DNA from: Symsagittifera roscoffensis
Taxonomy: Eukaryota; Xenacoelomorpha; Acoela; Convolutidae
Length of the DNA stretch: 64,000 nucleotides
Direction of reading: 5' to 3'
Assembly: GCF_963678635.1 (NCBI RefSeq)
Contig: NC_087070.1
Coordinates: 30,594,390-30,658,389 of the forward strand
The position numbers were made by a program, and so were the translations under genes. The notes under the pieces are model-generated. The model saw only the letters and a list, made by a program, of their open reading frames with translations. It made no database searches and had not been told where the DNA came from. Positions 45,601 through 55,285 of the stretch are shown here, piece by piece; within the stretch, counting starts at the first letter, position 1; every line of letters begins with the position of its first letter.

Positions 45601-46852
45601 TTGCGAAAGTGTGGGTATATCAAAATTTGGTCACCAGCTTCTGGGCATGCCAAAAATTTGTCGCGAAAGTCTAGACATAAGTCGTGGATCTCAACCCGTG
45701 TCAAAAGGTGGTGTCGTTGTATCTCGACAAAAAATGCTCTGAATAAATCCGTTTGTCAAACTAAGTTTAACACTGAAGAGTATGGATGACACAAGAAAAA
45801 ACAATGGCACATTGATCAAATTTTTCTTCTGTTCGTATGTTAGATATGATTTTGCTTAAATTACTTGAGTGGCTTACTTTCTAATAATACAAAATTTAAA
45901 AAAAAACAGCAGAAAAATACTGAGAAATCGTTCAAAACTTCAGTTTTTGTTTTTTATTTCTTTGAAAAGTTACTCTAATCAGAAACATTCGTTCTTTTTA
46001 CTAATCAACAGTTTATTTTTTGAGGGTTTATTGTTGACACTGTGACCTAGAATTACCGGCCTTCCTATAAACGGTCCTACATTGGCGATCACTGTATACT
46101 ATACGCTTGCACTATGAGAATCAACCCAATTGCACCTCAAAAAAACAAATGAAGATAGAATTTTTGCCCCTGGTATTTTTTCATCAGTTGCAGGAGGCAA
46201 AAATCTCCAAAGAGTGTTTTCATTTTTTAAAGAAATTGTTCATCATGCAGAGGACACGTAAGAAAAGATGTTTACTTTAAAAGATAGTCCATGCTTTCGT
46301 GGTTATAACAAAACCTTCAAGAGTTTTGTAAGATCTTCTAAGATCTTGCAAGATTATATAGGAAACCTAAAGGAGTGAATCTTGTAAGACTACAATCTTG
46401 ATCAAATATGGTTTCTATCATGTTTCAATACCCAAAAAGTATGAAAAAATTTTTTGACTACTCCTAAAATGCTGGAAAAGAGTGAAGCCTGGCTTTATTT
46501 TAAATTCTTTTCACATGTCCTTCCGATTGCAAGAAACAGAAAGAAAAATAATTGTCGAGGTCGATGAAAAAACGGCTCGGAACAACATGTGTTATTTGCG
46601 CATTTCCTAGCTTTGCTTTATTTCAGGTTTACTCTGTTTACAGATGTGAATGAAGACATCCAGCTGGAAGTGTGTAATGGCATGGACGTCAATTACCCAA
46701 GTTGTAGACAGTGCCAGAAGCTAGGGGTATCTGGTACTGAGCCATTGGCCAGTGTTATGTGTGGTTTGAATGGACACATGATCAAAATGAGGAGTTCAAG
46801 TATTATCAAACTATGCGAGATGGAAGTATATGGACACTTTTATCATCAGTAG
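39653..46852 (+). CDS. Coiled-coil plus fucolectin/F5-8C-like domain protein, four exons (5' incomplete)
   Basis: Exons 39653-39853, 40455-40733, 41156-41362 and 46644-46852 (stop TAG) have consensus AG acceptors and GT donors, and every junction is phase 1. Together they encode just under 300 residues. The first two exons are helical and charged (VDYDYFHNRLVAEQEQKEL; LSRDLEMTVAEVDALTV), probably an oligomerising stalk. The last two encode a beta-rich domain with paired cysteines that ends IKLCEMEVYG, the typical last strand of fucolectin/tachylectin-4 and discoidin-like galactose-binding domains. The upstream strand VYVDFDPRT and Cys residues in LEVCNG and SVMCGLNG fit this fold. Sugar binding is inferred, since the His/Arg ligand residues of fucolectins are not evident. 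The second exon could alternatively end at TAA 40745. No signal peptide is visible because earlier exons are missing. Confidence 0.6.
39960..40254. mobile_element. hAT-like MITE (CAG-GCGGAT family), copy 1
   Basis: Imperfect terminal repeats: CAGGGCGGATTTAGGG at 39960, and CCCTAGATCAGCCTCTG ending at 40254. They are flanked by GTTATACT (39952-39959) and GTTTTACT (40255-40262), an 8-bp duplication with one change. The inner sequence has C/G-runs and the motifs AAGGGTCCCCTCTTTGGT and AAGGTCGACAAAA, shared with 56089-56516. It lies in the first intron of the lectin-like gene. Confidence 0.75.
41363..41828. other. Intron 3 of the lectin-like gene, first part
   Basis: AT-rich intron; no feature seen. 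Confidence 0.4.
41829..42412. mobile_element. TA-flanked MITE (Tc1/mariner-like), copy 2
   Basis: Terminal repeats: GCTGATATAAAACATCCGGA at the left, and its inverse, ending AAATCATCACTG, at the right. TA on both sides. The internal segment CGCATTTTTCTCAAACTGGA matches, in reverse orientation, the interior of the copy at 12536-12834. No coding sequence. Confidence 0.75.
42413..42849. other. Intron sequence, no feature seen
   Basis: Short frames on both strands are unsupported. Confidence 0.4.
42850..45180 (+). repeat. Diverged two-copy tandem repeat, ~1.2-kb unit
   Basis: Unit 1 (about 42850-44125) and unit 2 (about 44130-45180) share, in order: TTGTTGTTACTTC-ACxTTTTTCA, TTACCAGGTxCCATxxTTGAT, AATGCGTTTT, a GAAGACT-CACA block and GTATGAATAA. 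Both end with a GTTxAACCxxGTCxGA segment. Divergence is high, so the duplication is ancient. Open frames up to 115 codons are not conserved between units. It lies in the last intron of the lectin-like gene. Confidence 0.65.
45180..45700 (+). repeat. Degenerate GGTCGCGAAAGTC minisatellite
   Basis: Repeated cores GGTCGCG, GGTCGCGAAAGTC and TTGGTCxC occur at irregular 15-45-base intervals. The overlapping open frames on both strands (about 100 codons) follow from the CG-rich repeat and are not believed to be genes. Confidence 0.6.
45701..46643. other. Last intron of the lectin-like gene, 3' part
   Basis: AT-rich. An alternative acceptor TTTCAG at 46626 precedes the preferred TTTACAG at 46643; only the second keeps the phase-1 frame open. 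Confidence 0.5.
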
Positions 46853-47189
46853 CTACTTGGAAGAAAACTCAGATTCCCCCTCCTTTCTGAAATCCCTCTC
46901 CTTTCAAAATTTTAAGATCGATCCTATCATCAGTATTCGTATTAAAAAAATTTCTAACCCTCGGTTGAAGGCGTAATAACTTTCTATTTTTAAATTGAAC
47001 TTTTGGGTTTAGATTAGGTGGTTTCTTTATTAAGTGGTTTCTTTACTTAGATTTCAGTTTCTTGACATACAACTTCGTGAGACTTGAAATTCTTACGTGA
47101 AAATTCAGAGGGGGCCGAAAAAACGAAACTTTACTAAAAATAAAAAGTCTTGGTTTTTGACTGGACTTCATAAACAGTGGCAATTTATA

Positions 47190-47684
47190 ACAAGGAAAAC
47201 CGGTTGCTGTGAAGTAGCACAGAATGTTCCGACCACATTTTCAGAAAAAAAAGAAATATAGTCAAATAGGCATAAACAATTTCAATGGTCTTCGAAAAAT
47301 AATTTAAAAAAAAAAAATTTCTGAACTTTTTTTAAAGGTTTTTTCAACTTTTTGGATTAAAAATTTTAAGTTTTGAAAGATTTTTTTATGCAGAGAACAC
47401 CTTAATGAAGCTTCTAAAACTAGCTTTTAAAAGTAAAATCAATTTTTTTTCCCACCTAATTTTCTAATTTTTATATAGAAACGTTACTCGATCGCTTTAC
47501 GCCCACGAAAGTAGACGAAAAATTGAAACCTTTAAGCCGGTTTTTCTCGAGTATAAGATTTTTTAGGAAATTTTGTTCGAATCACGACTAGATTAATAAG
47601 GCTTTAAAATGATATACCTGTACGCTGATTAGTTGTGGTACCTGATTTTGCATGGAAAACAATAAAGTTTCAATGGTCTGAACA
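47190..47684 (-). repeat. Helentron-like element (subfamily 2), long copy
   Basis: Minus-strand start TGTTCAGACCATTG at 47684. The 3' part is GTGGTCGGAACATTCTGTGC, hairpin (CTGTGC-TACTT-CACAG), CAACCGGTTTTCCTTGT, ending 47190. Internal AAGCCGGTTTTTCTCGAG is shared with 128-602. Confidence 0.65.
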
Positions 47685-47909
47685 AAAATTAGAAAAGAAA
47701 TTCAGTGTAATTGGAACAAATTCATCTTATCTTTTTTGAAGTTTTAAATTTTCTATTTCACATGATACAATTCTCTCATTACAATTTTTGTCATTTTATG
47801 TTCAACATCTTGTCTGGTGATAAAAAGTTTCATCAAAGTGAATTTTGTTGAAATGAGGAAGCAGTTACTTATCAAAAAGTTTTCAATAGGTGACGTGTTT
47901 GCTCCGTTC

Positions 47910-48445
47910 CATAAAAGAGTACAATGGTTAACCTTTGAATGTTTTGACTGCCCTTTCAATCCGTAACGAAAAGTTTTTGTGAAAAAAAATATTGAAAAAC
48001 TATAAATTTTGGACAATATCAAATATCAATTGTGAAAATTTGAGTCATACGAAACTAATACGACCGACTAGCTAGCCTCTAGTCAATTTGGATTGATTTT
48101 GTTGCGCGGGATAAACCGACAAACATAAATATTTCGTATTAAGTTTTCAGCATTATGAATAAAATCTTCAAAGCGCGCATTGGCTATTTTCAAAGTCCCA
48201 TAACTTTGCAACAAAATATCGGAGGTAAAATATATTTTTATACTTGACTTCAGGGAGTCGATATCTTTAGTGGGGTATAAAAAAAAAACTTTTTTAAAAA
48301 CTATTATCTCACTACTATTTATCTGACAATTTATTGTCTTATTATGTTGCTACTATTATTGACTATATTTTTTGATCGCCTAAAACTTACTGAATAAAAA
48401 ACTACCCCAAGTATAAATATTCCATTTTCTTTGAATGTCGGAACA
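47910..48445 (-). repeat. Helentron-like element (subfamily 1), old divergent copy
   Basis: Minus-strand start TGTTCCGACATTCAAAG at 48445. The landmarks GTATAAAxATATATTTTACCTC and GTTATGGGACTTTGAAAAT-like are in family order. The inverted end block survives as CAGTCAAAACATTCAAAGG near 47930-47955. The exact 3' end is lost. Confidence 0.55.
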
Positions 48446-48640
48446 AAACTAGAGCCAAAAAATTGAAATTTCTTCAAAAAGGTTTTAGCGAACTCATAGC
48501 TTGTAGCCACAACCAGGTGATCAAATCAAAATTACCGGAGACGTTTCGAAGAGTCTTGATTGGTGCCTTCTTAAGCGACGGTCAATAAAAAATTAAACTT
48601 TTGTTGATAGGTTTTTACTCACGTGTATGTCTTCATGCGC

Positions 48641-48936
48641 TTTTTACATCACAAACTTTTCTCATCCCATGTCGAAGGTATGTTTCTGCAGGTTGGTGTA
48701 CTGCCGCAAGACCAATTTTCTCTCAGAGTGGCGGGTTGATCCCAAGTGAAGTGTTCCAGTTTTGCAGAGCATGAACACAATTTTCCGGGGCTCACGCTCG
48801 ATTCTACTGTTCTGTCAAGTTGGCTCTGCAACAAAGGGCGAATGATAGCTTGAGCGAGTGTTCGGAGGTAGGCTCTGCGATAATTTCGATTTTTGTTGAG
48901 TGATATTGGGATGATTCCGGCTGTTGCATAATGAGA
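48641..48936 (-). CDS. Possible coding exon, unrecognised
   Basis: Downstream (on the minus strand) of a good acceptor TTTTTTCAG at about 48937, a frame stays open for 96 codons to a TGA at about 48649. It contains NYRRAYLRTLAQAIIRPLLQ and six cysteines in its second half. Composition is more GC-balanced than the surroundings. No domain is recognised and no partner exon was found, so it could be a transposon remnant. Confidence 0.25.
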
Positions 48937-49422
48937 GCCTGAAAAAATTATTTATAAGAAAAATAATGTCTTTAATTTTTTTGAAACTAGTTGTCTTTAA
49001 ATTTTGAAAACTTTTTGTTCTTTTTGCAGCTGGGACTTTGCAGCAGTTCCTTTTGACCGTTAGTAACCACCAATCAGAACGGAAACGACCTTTCATTTAC
49101 TAGATGTATTTTGACTGCTAGCACTTAGTTATCATTTGTTGTCAGTAGCGGTGTCACTCTTGAGCTGAATTATCTGGTCACGCTACGTTCTTTTCTAAGT
49201 ATCGTATCGTCTTTTTTAGATGTGAACAAGAGACCAAAAGCGCGCGCTCGTTTTGAAACAATAGTTAAAGTCCAAATGGTCTAGTTCGACGACCCGCTTC
49301 CTAAAATTTTGAAAAACCGTCTTGTAAGCTGGTCTACCAATTTTGGGACAATTATTCAATCCATGAAGCTACTCAGATGAGCCGGTTCGAAATGTCTTTT
49401 GTTTCGTCTGGTGACTCCGTTC
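48937..49422. other. No gene recognised
   Basis: An open frame of 93 codons (48815-49096, minus) overlaps the candidate exon's acceptor and is not supported. Nothing else. Confidence 0.35.
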
Positions 49423-49950
49423 CAGGGATGTAAAAAAATATATTTAAAAAAAATTTTTCAAAAAAATAAATATATTTATATTTTTGAGGAGAAAAATAAA
49501 TATAAAAATATATTTAAATGTTTCCTGACGGGGAGAAAAAATTCTGAACAATCATGAATTGATGATTTCATTAACAGTTAAAACACAGTTCCAAAGTGTT
49601 TTATTAATGAACAAAAATATTTGCGTGTAATAATAGTCTATTACAGTCTATTCAAAACGATCGTGGCCAATCAGAATGCAAGCGACGCACGATTAATCCA
49701 TTCGAGTTGAGCTAGCTTAACTCGAATGGATTAATCGTGCGTCGCTTGCATTCTGACAATAGAATTGTCAATTAGCCAAGCCAAGCCAAGCTTCAATTAT
49801 TGGCCGAGTTATGTTGGAAACCTGCTTTGCAATTCAAACAATAATTGTTACGAAAAATAAATATATTTTATTTTTTGAATTGGAAAATAAATTATTTAAA
49901 TGTATTTATTGTCAATATATTTAAATACAATATATTTTTTTACATCCCTG
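49423..49950. mobile_element. Complete hAT-like MITE with 8-bp target duplication
   Basis: Perfect 22-bp terminal inverted repeats begin CAGGGATGTAAAAAAATATA. They are flanked on both sides by CTCCGTTC (49415-49422 and 49951-49958), a perfect 8-bp duplication as made by hAT transposases. The 528-bp interior is non-coding, rich in ATATTTAA near the ends, and centred on a long palindrome at 49672-49755. Confidence 0.95.
49672..49755. repeat. 84-bp palindrome inside the hAT-like MITE
   Basis: The left arm starts CAGAATGCAAGCGACGCACG and meets the right arm at AGCT|AGCT. Only one mismatch (GAGTTGAGCT against AGCTTAACTC) breaks symmetry over 42 bases per arm. Transcribed, it would form a very stable hairpin. 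Confidence 0.95.
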
Positions 49951-49958
49951 CTCCGTTC

Positions 49959-51031
49959 AAAGGGTATTTTACACGGTTGCCTTTCTTCATGCTCGTGCTG
50001 TGGGTTCTAATGTGATTAAGCGGTTTTTCATTTTTTTTACTCCCAGGGTTGGAACTCTTAGTGCAATGTCCATATCCATTCAAAAGTTTGAACAGCAATC
50101 CTAGAAACCTCTCTTTTTTCCCGTCTTCAAGTGTTCTGACAGCACCACAGTGCAGAAATGACTAACCCGTAAAATCATTTGTCACAAATTTGACGGCAGT
50201 AATGATGGATTTGACCACTGTTGATGAGCGGATAATGCCGCTGGAAGCAAAATTTTTCCCTACAGCAAAAACTCTGGCATTAGCACAATGAAGTTAAATA
50301 AAAATGATATTTATCGCCCATTTTGTCAGTTGTTTGATTTCAAAACCTGTCGACGTTATTAATGAACTAGCATACAGAGTTTAGTTGATGTCATAGTTGA
50401 GACGAGCGGTAACTTTGTAGGTAGTGCGCCTCCTGTAAAAACCTTCGGCTGTTAATGTATGTTCAGCTATTAGTGTCAATTTGTTCGGCTGTCTAAAAGG
50501 TTGTTTCGTACTTGTTTTTGATACTGTTGATTCATTAACACAATTCCATATTTCATTTACAGGAGTAAAGGGTTCTAACTTCTGAATTTACCAATACGGA
50601 AGCGAAGTTGATACGGTGGTCATTGTTTGGTTCACTTAATTTTACTTCTTTTGCAACTTTTTCAATCCAGTGATTCAAATTATCAAAGCATTGTTCGTTT
50701 CAAATGAACGGAAAGCAAAAAATAATTTTCTTTTATCGCTTTGGGTACTTTTTTTCCCACACATTTTTTAAAGTTGGTTTCCAGGAATATATGCTGTTGA
50801 ATTATGAAAGTCTTGCTTTTATGACGTTCCTAAATTTTATCCATTCTCATGCTATGGCTGCACAATTTTCTGGAACACCGGTTATAGTGAGTTGCTTTCA
50901 TCAGAGATTTGTACGTTTTCAACAGTAATGGCTGCTCTTACAGAATATAAAGGCAGAGAATGAGAGAACCCTTTTTCAACTGTTTCATTTTATTGAACGG
51001 GCAACGATGTCTTCTTCAATTTCCCTTTTAT
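49959..51031. other. No gene assigned; possible eroded coding remnant
   Basis: On the minus strand at about 49980-50270 short blocks such as VSHFCTVVLSEHLKTGK read like an old protein, but stops are frequent and no family is recognised. An open frame at 50704-50928 on the plus strand is unsupported. Confidence 0.25.
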
Positions 51032-51550
51032 TGTTCCGACTGTCGATACAAAAGTAACGGAATATTTGTGCTCGGGTTGGGTTTTTTTTTCTTCAGACAA
51101 ATTTCGACTTTTTAACTAGCCATTTTTGACGGAATTTTATAATATCATTCAAAAGGTATTGTTGTCCTGAGCTTCAATTTGAAAAGCTATTTCACCTGTG
51201 ATCATTTTCCGTAAAGTTGGGACAATCATTTTCCAATTTGGGACAATTAACGCGCAATATAATTCGCGCTATTAACGCGTAAGCGAGATTTAATCCGTCT
51301 TATAAATCGTTCCAAATTGGTTGAACGAAGCTTATTTGCCATAATTGATTTGTTACAAGGAACGAAATCTATCTTTTTGTACTTTATATGGCGTGTGGGG
51401 GGATGATTTTCCTTAAAAATTTCAAATTTTGGAAAAAAAGTTTTCATTTTGATTTATTTCATTAAATTTTTTATGTTATTACTGCTGCTCCATAAACCTT
51501 AAAAGGCAGTCGGAACATTCAGGGCTTTGCCCTGATACGAGAAGTCTTGT
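51032..51550 (+). repeat. Helentron-like element (subfamily 1), complete copy
   Basis: Starts TGTTCCGACTGTCGATACAA. The end has AGTCGGAACATTCAGGGCTT, hairpin, CGAGAAGTCTTGT at 51550. The next copy begins at the next base. Confidence 0.9.
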
Positions 51551-51915
51551 TGTTCCGACTTTCGATACGAAAGAAACGGAATATTTGTGCTCGGGGTGGG
51601 TTTTTTTTTCAGACAAATTTTGACTTTTTAACTAGCCATTTTTGACGGAAATTTTTTTATCATTCGAAAGCTATTGTTGTCCTGAACTTAAAATTTGAAA
51701 AGATATTTCACCTGTGATCATTTTTTGTAAAGTTATGAGGGTTTAAAAATTGCCATTTTGGCCATTTTGACCAATTTGGGACAATTAACGCGCGATATAA
51801 TTCGCGCTAATAACGCGTAAGCGGAGATTTAATCCGTCTTAGAAATCGTTCCAAATTGGTTTAAAGAAGCTTATTTGCCATAATTGATTTGTTACAAGGA
51901 GCAAAGTCTATTGTT
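51551..51915 (+). repeat. Helentron-like element (subfamily 1), 3'-truncated copy
   Basis: Starts TGTTCCGACTTTCGATACGA directly after the previous element's end. It runs to ACAAGGAGCAAAGTCTATTG, where it passes into a short tandem repeat (CTCTATTGTTTTGTA, about 51906-51950). The 3' hairpin end is missing. Confidence 0.85.
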
Positions 51916-52168
51916 TTGTACTCTATTGTTTTGTACTCTATTGTTTTGTAATCTTTCAATAAAGTAAAGGGAGCAAATTTCAATATAAATAAACAATAGT
52001 GTTTCGCAAGATTTTTCAAAGATTTTTGAATTGAATAATTTATGCACAAATTAGTTTTCAAAATTATAACATGCGAAATGCATGCGGGACCTGTCTATCA
52101 TAGTTGCTTTTTCGAGGGACCACTCTATCATAGTAGTACCATTGGTGGCGTGTCACGGAGCCGAATAC

Positions 52169-52263
52169 CCGGATAGCCGAAAAATAAATTTGTTCCCGGA
52201 TAGCCGAAAAATAAACTCGTTCCCGGATAGCCGAAAAATAAGTTCGTTCCCGGATAGCTGAAA
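52169..52263 (+). repeat. 27-bp tandem repeat, about four units
   Basis: Units of CCCGGATAGCCGAAAAATAA plus a short variable tail (ATTTGTT, ACTCGTT, GTTCGTT). The first unit includes part of the terminal repeat of the surrounding element. Confidence 0.85.
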
Positions 52264-52448
52264 TTTTGGTTCTACTTAGCAATTACCTCCCGTCTGCCCC
52301 CTTACCCATTTCTTAATCGGGGAGGGGGGAGAGATTCGTTACTAGGTACCATAGGGGTGAAAGAAATTCTACAAACTTACTTAAAAACCTTGTTTTCATT
52401 GTTTTCATTACCCTTTCTCTACCCTTTGTTTCGGTACCCTTTCTCTAC

Positions 52449-52483
52449 CCATCCCCCCCCCCCCCCACACACACACACACACT
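52449..52483 (+). repeat. C-run followed by (AC)n microsatellite
   Basis: About 16 C then about eight AC units. Such runs are prone to assembly error. Confidence 0.9.
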
Positions 52484-52954
52484 TAGTCCGATCATTCTTC
52501 CTTCCCATGCCGTTCCCCCTCCCAATTACTTCCTCTGACTACCCACATTTACCCCCACCATGCCCCCCCCCCCGTTTTTGGGATTTTTTGAAAAAAATTT
52601 GACCAAAAAATTCCGTTTTTCAGCGCGTGCTCCCCTTTAAAATTAGCATATACTGAAAAATTTTAGGCTTTCTCGGCCGAAAATGGATACCATAAAACAT
52701 ACCAAAGAGGGACCCTTTGGTTGTTGAGGGGGTCAAATCCCTGTAGTAGTCGGACTTTTGCTAATAATTAATTCAATGAGAGCAAAAGTATTAACCAATC
52801 AAATCTCTTAAAAATGTTCGGAATTTTGTTAGCTATAACAGGCTGCGCATTTTGTCCAATCAGAATGCGTCTCAAAATTTTCTGATTTAATTTAAATAAA
52901 ACCGGAGGTATTTAGTTTTTGCGGCTATCCGGGAATGCGGCTCCGTGGGTATGC

Positions 52955-53355
52955 ACCGTACCGGTGACGTCCCATTTGTACCAACGGTCATTTGTACCAA
53001 AATGAAAAATCGGTCCCATTTGTACCAAAAAAATTCAACTCGATTTCTGATTGGTCGAATTGTGAGCCAACGAATTATTACATTAATTTCCTACTGTTCA
53101 AACAGAAGAAAACTAAACAGCAGAATAGTGACCACCGCAGTCGCGCCAACGTGTTGCGAGCTTGCCAACAGAGGGTAGGACTCTATACGAAAATTAGAGC
53201 CGGTTATCGCCGCGAAGCGACCTTAACCAAGAGCTTAAAGTAGTCGGCTTAATAGTCTTAGGCCAATTGAACATTTTTGGTACTAACGCGATTGATTTTT
53301 TATTTTGGTACAAATGGGACTGATTTATCATTTTGGTACTCGTGAATACCCACCC
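52955..53355. mobile_element. Inverted-repeat element with GGTACAAATGGGAC ends
   Basis: The left part has GTCCCATTTGTACCAA three times in variant form (52968-53032). The right part has the inverse TTGGTACAAATGGGACTGAT and CATTTTGGTAC (53305-53340). The outer GGTATGCACCGTACCG is mirrored by ACCCACCGTACCATTCGG imperfectly. The centre contains ATTGGTCGAATTGTGAGCC. Probably a MITE/foldback remnant. Confidence 0.5.
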
Positions 53356-53405
53356 ACCGTACCATTCGGTCTAATGAAGGTAACTTCAAAAATTAATTAA
53401 CTAAC

Positions 53406-53717
53406 CTTGAGTTTTTTTGGTCCGACGAATTGACCGTTGAAGAATTCCACAGCCTTACTCGCGTCTTCCGCCGATTTGAAATTGACGAACCCGTAGCAAA
53501 GTGACTGGCCAGTTATTTTATCCTGCACTACTTTGGAATTTTCCACTGGCCCCACTTGAGAGAAAAGTAGTCGCAATTCCTCTTGAGTCATGGTTGCCGG
53601 CACATAATTTATTATGAGGTTCGACTCGTCATAGTCAACCGAACTGCTTGTTGACTTCGCGGGCGAAACTTCGGGCCCGATTAGCTGAGAATTCGGAGTC
53701 GTGTTTGTATATAACGC
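53406..53717 (-). CDS. ELAV/Hu-family RNA-binding protein, exon with RRM1
   Basis: The minus-strand exon ends at donor AAG|GTTAGT (53406/53405). It is open upstream to about 53717, where an AG follows an in-frame TAA. It encodes a Ser/Pro-rich linker and then a nearly complete first RRM. RNP2 reads NLIINYVP, followed by MTQEELRLLFSQVGPVE; RNP1 reads SLCYGFVNF. The segment closes at FVGPKKLK, where the RRM1 end joins the next exon in ELAV genes. ELAV/Hu proteins bind AU/U-rich mRNA, regulate splicing and stability, and are often neuronal. Neither the following exon (lower coordinates) nor the start codon exon was found. A single isolated exon might be a retained fragment, but no disabling change is visible. 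Confidence 0.75.
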
Positions 53718-53811
53718 TTATTATGGACTAAACTTGTCTAAATTTTTGAAAAGCAACGTTTTACAGATGAAAAAATAATGATTTGAGGCTTGTAAAGTTT
53801 AAATTTCGGCA

Positions 53812-54711
53812 TGAAGTCCCTTCGGCTTGAAGTCCCGTCGGCTTGTTGTCCTAGACCCAAATTGGACCAATCAGAATTGTTCACGCCTAAATCGCTTTTT
53901 TAAAGGAAATACATTCAGTTGATCAACGTTACAAACGGCAATGTACAAATGTACAATGTACAAATGTACGATCAATGTACAAACGGCCGAACAAAAACAT
54001 TCTGCAATCTTCGTTCAGGAAGGATCAATTGTTTCGAGTTTGTTATAGGCTAGAAAGAAAGAAAAGAAAGAAAGAATTTATTTCTCCAAAGTTATAATAA
54101 AACATCAAAATAGACACAGCATCAAAATAAATAACTCGGAGAGGACAGACAAAAGGCACATTGAGCGCCCACTTATAGTCTACCCGGTTTACATCAACAA
54201 TTCAGGTTATTTAAACAAAATAATGATAAAAATAAAATATATTTTTGATTTTTTGATATTTTCATTAAAAAGGCGATATTTCGGATATAAAAAAACTATT
54301 GTATTGGGGGGCAGTCCTTCTATTGAAACACTGTCACCGTTGTTAGAGAATATAAATAACTGTGGAAAAAAAACAAAAAAAAACAAAAAAAAAAACAAAA
54401 AAAAACAGAAAAAAAAACTAAAAACAAAAAAAAACAGAAAAAAACAGCGATATCTCGAAAACTACAAGGATTTGGAGGCTCATATTTTTAGGCTGAGATT
54501 TAGTCTTTTCTTAAAGTTAAAAAAACTATACGAGAAGCCAAAACTTCGAAATAATGGTTATAGAGGATTTTCGCAACAATTTTCGAGCAAAAATTTTAGC
54601 TTGAAATCCTTCTGCTTGAAAAACTGTCTGCTCAATGTCCAGTCCAAAACTTCTTTGTCACCTATACGGCGACGGGTGCCGGACATCAAGCCGACGGGAC
54701 TTCAAGCCGAA
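53812..54711. mobile_element. Inverted-repeat-bounded element (CGGCTTGAAGTCCCGTCGG)
   Basis: CGGCTTGAAGTCCCGTCGGC plus TTGTTGTCC at 53832 is mirrored by GGACATCAAGCCGACGGGAC plus TTCAAGCCG ending 54711. A partial extra unit lies outside on the left (CGGCATGAAGTCCCTT). The interior holds a (GTACAAAT)-type short tandem repeat at 53940-53985, AAAG repeats at about 54055-54075 and A-runs at about 54365-54450. Class unknown. Confidence 0.6.
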
Positions 54712-54729
54712 TCGTATGATGGGCTTTAG

Positions 54730-55198
54730 GACAATGCCACATGCAATTGCTTACATAGAATTTCTACGAAATCTAAACCCCATAAACTTGAACTGCTCAT
54801 TTTACATGTAGAGAAGCTAATTTAACGTCTTAATGTCTTGTCTTAATCGCCTGCCGTTTTATTTACCAAGCACCGTACTATAAACTGGCGTCCGGTCAAT
54901 AGGACGACAGCTGGTTAAGATGACTACCGCTTTTGGTGGGACTTTAGACGACGGTACACGCAATTCTCCACATTGCAATTCTAGGATAATTATAACGCTC
55001 AAGTTTATCAGTTCATTTCAACTTTTCTAGTGCTCATTTGTCACCTTAACGTCATGTCGTGTTATGTACCTATCTACCACATAATAATTCAGAGGCGGAT
55101 TGAGGGGGAGAGGTAGTCTTAATTTTTCCGCCCAAGAAACAGTACTTCAACAACTTGAGCTGAACTATATGATACCTTGAATTGTGCTAACTTGAAAC
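54730..55198. other. No gene recognised
   Basis: Contains a truncated CAG-GCGGAT-type MITE end at about 55090 (CAGAGGCGGATTGAGGGGG). Otherwise nothing. Confidence 0.4.
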
Positions 55199-55285
55199 GA
55201 ACCCCCATTTGAGAAAGAATTAAACAGTTAAGTATATACAGTTTGGACGGGGGCGTTAGACAGTGCCGAAGTTAGGGTTACATGT

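Larger units (their letters stand above)
52154..52948. mobile_element. Inverted-repeat-bounded element (CACGGAGCCG)
   Basis: CACGGAGCCGAATACCCGGA ending TAGCCG at 52154 is mirrored by CGGCTATCCGGGAATGCGGC ending TCCGTG at 52948, with two mismatches. No clear target duplication. The inside carries a 27-bp tandem repeat, C-runs and part of a CAG-GCGGAT-type MITE in reverse (about 52566-52750). Class unknown. Confidence 0.6.

Noticed and set aside
45179-45789. Overlapping ~100-codon frames on both strands as genes
   Set aside because: They come from CG-rich repeat sequence and have no domain or splice support.
46627-46643. Acceptor TTTCAG at 46626 for the last lectin exon
   Set aside because: It would put the exon out of phase with exon 41156-41362 and meet an early stop; the acceptor at 46643 keeps the frame.
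52169-52263. CRISPR-like array
   Set aside because: Only about four units with no true spacers, in a eukaryotic genome; it is a plain tandem repeat.
54223-54729. 168-codon open frame as a gene
   Set aside because: Its centre is translation of an A-rich low-complexity run (poly-Lys) and its end is the terminal repeat of an inverted-repeat element.
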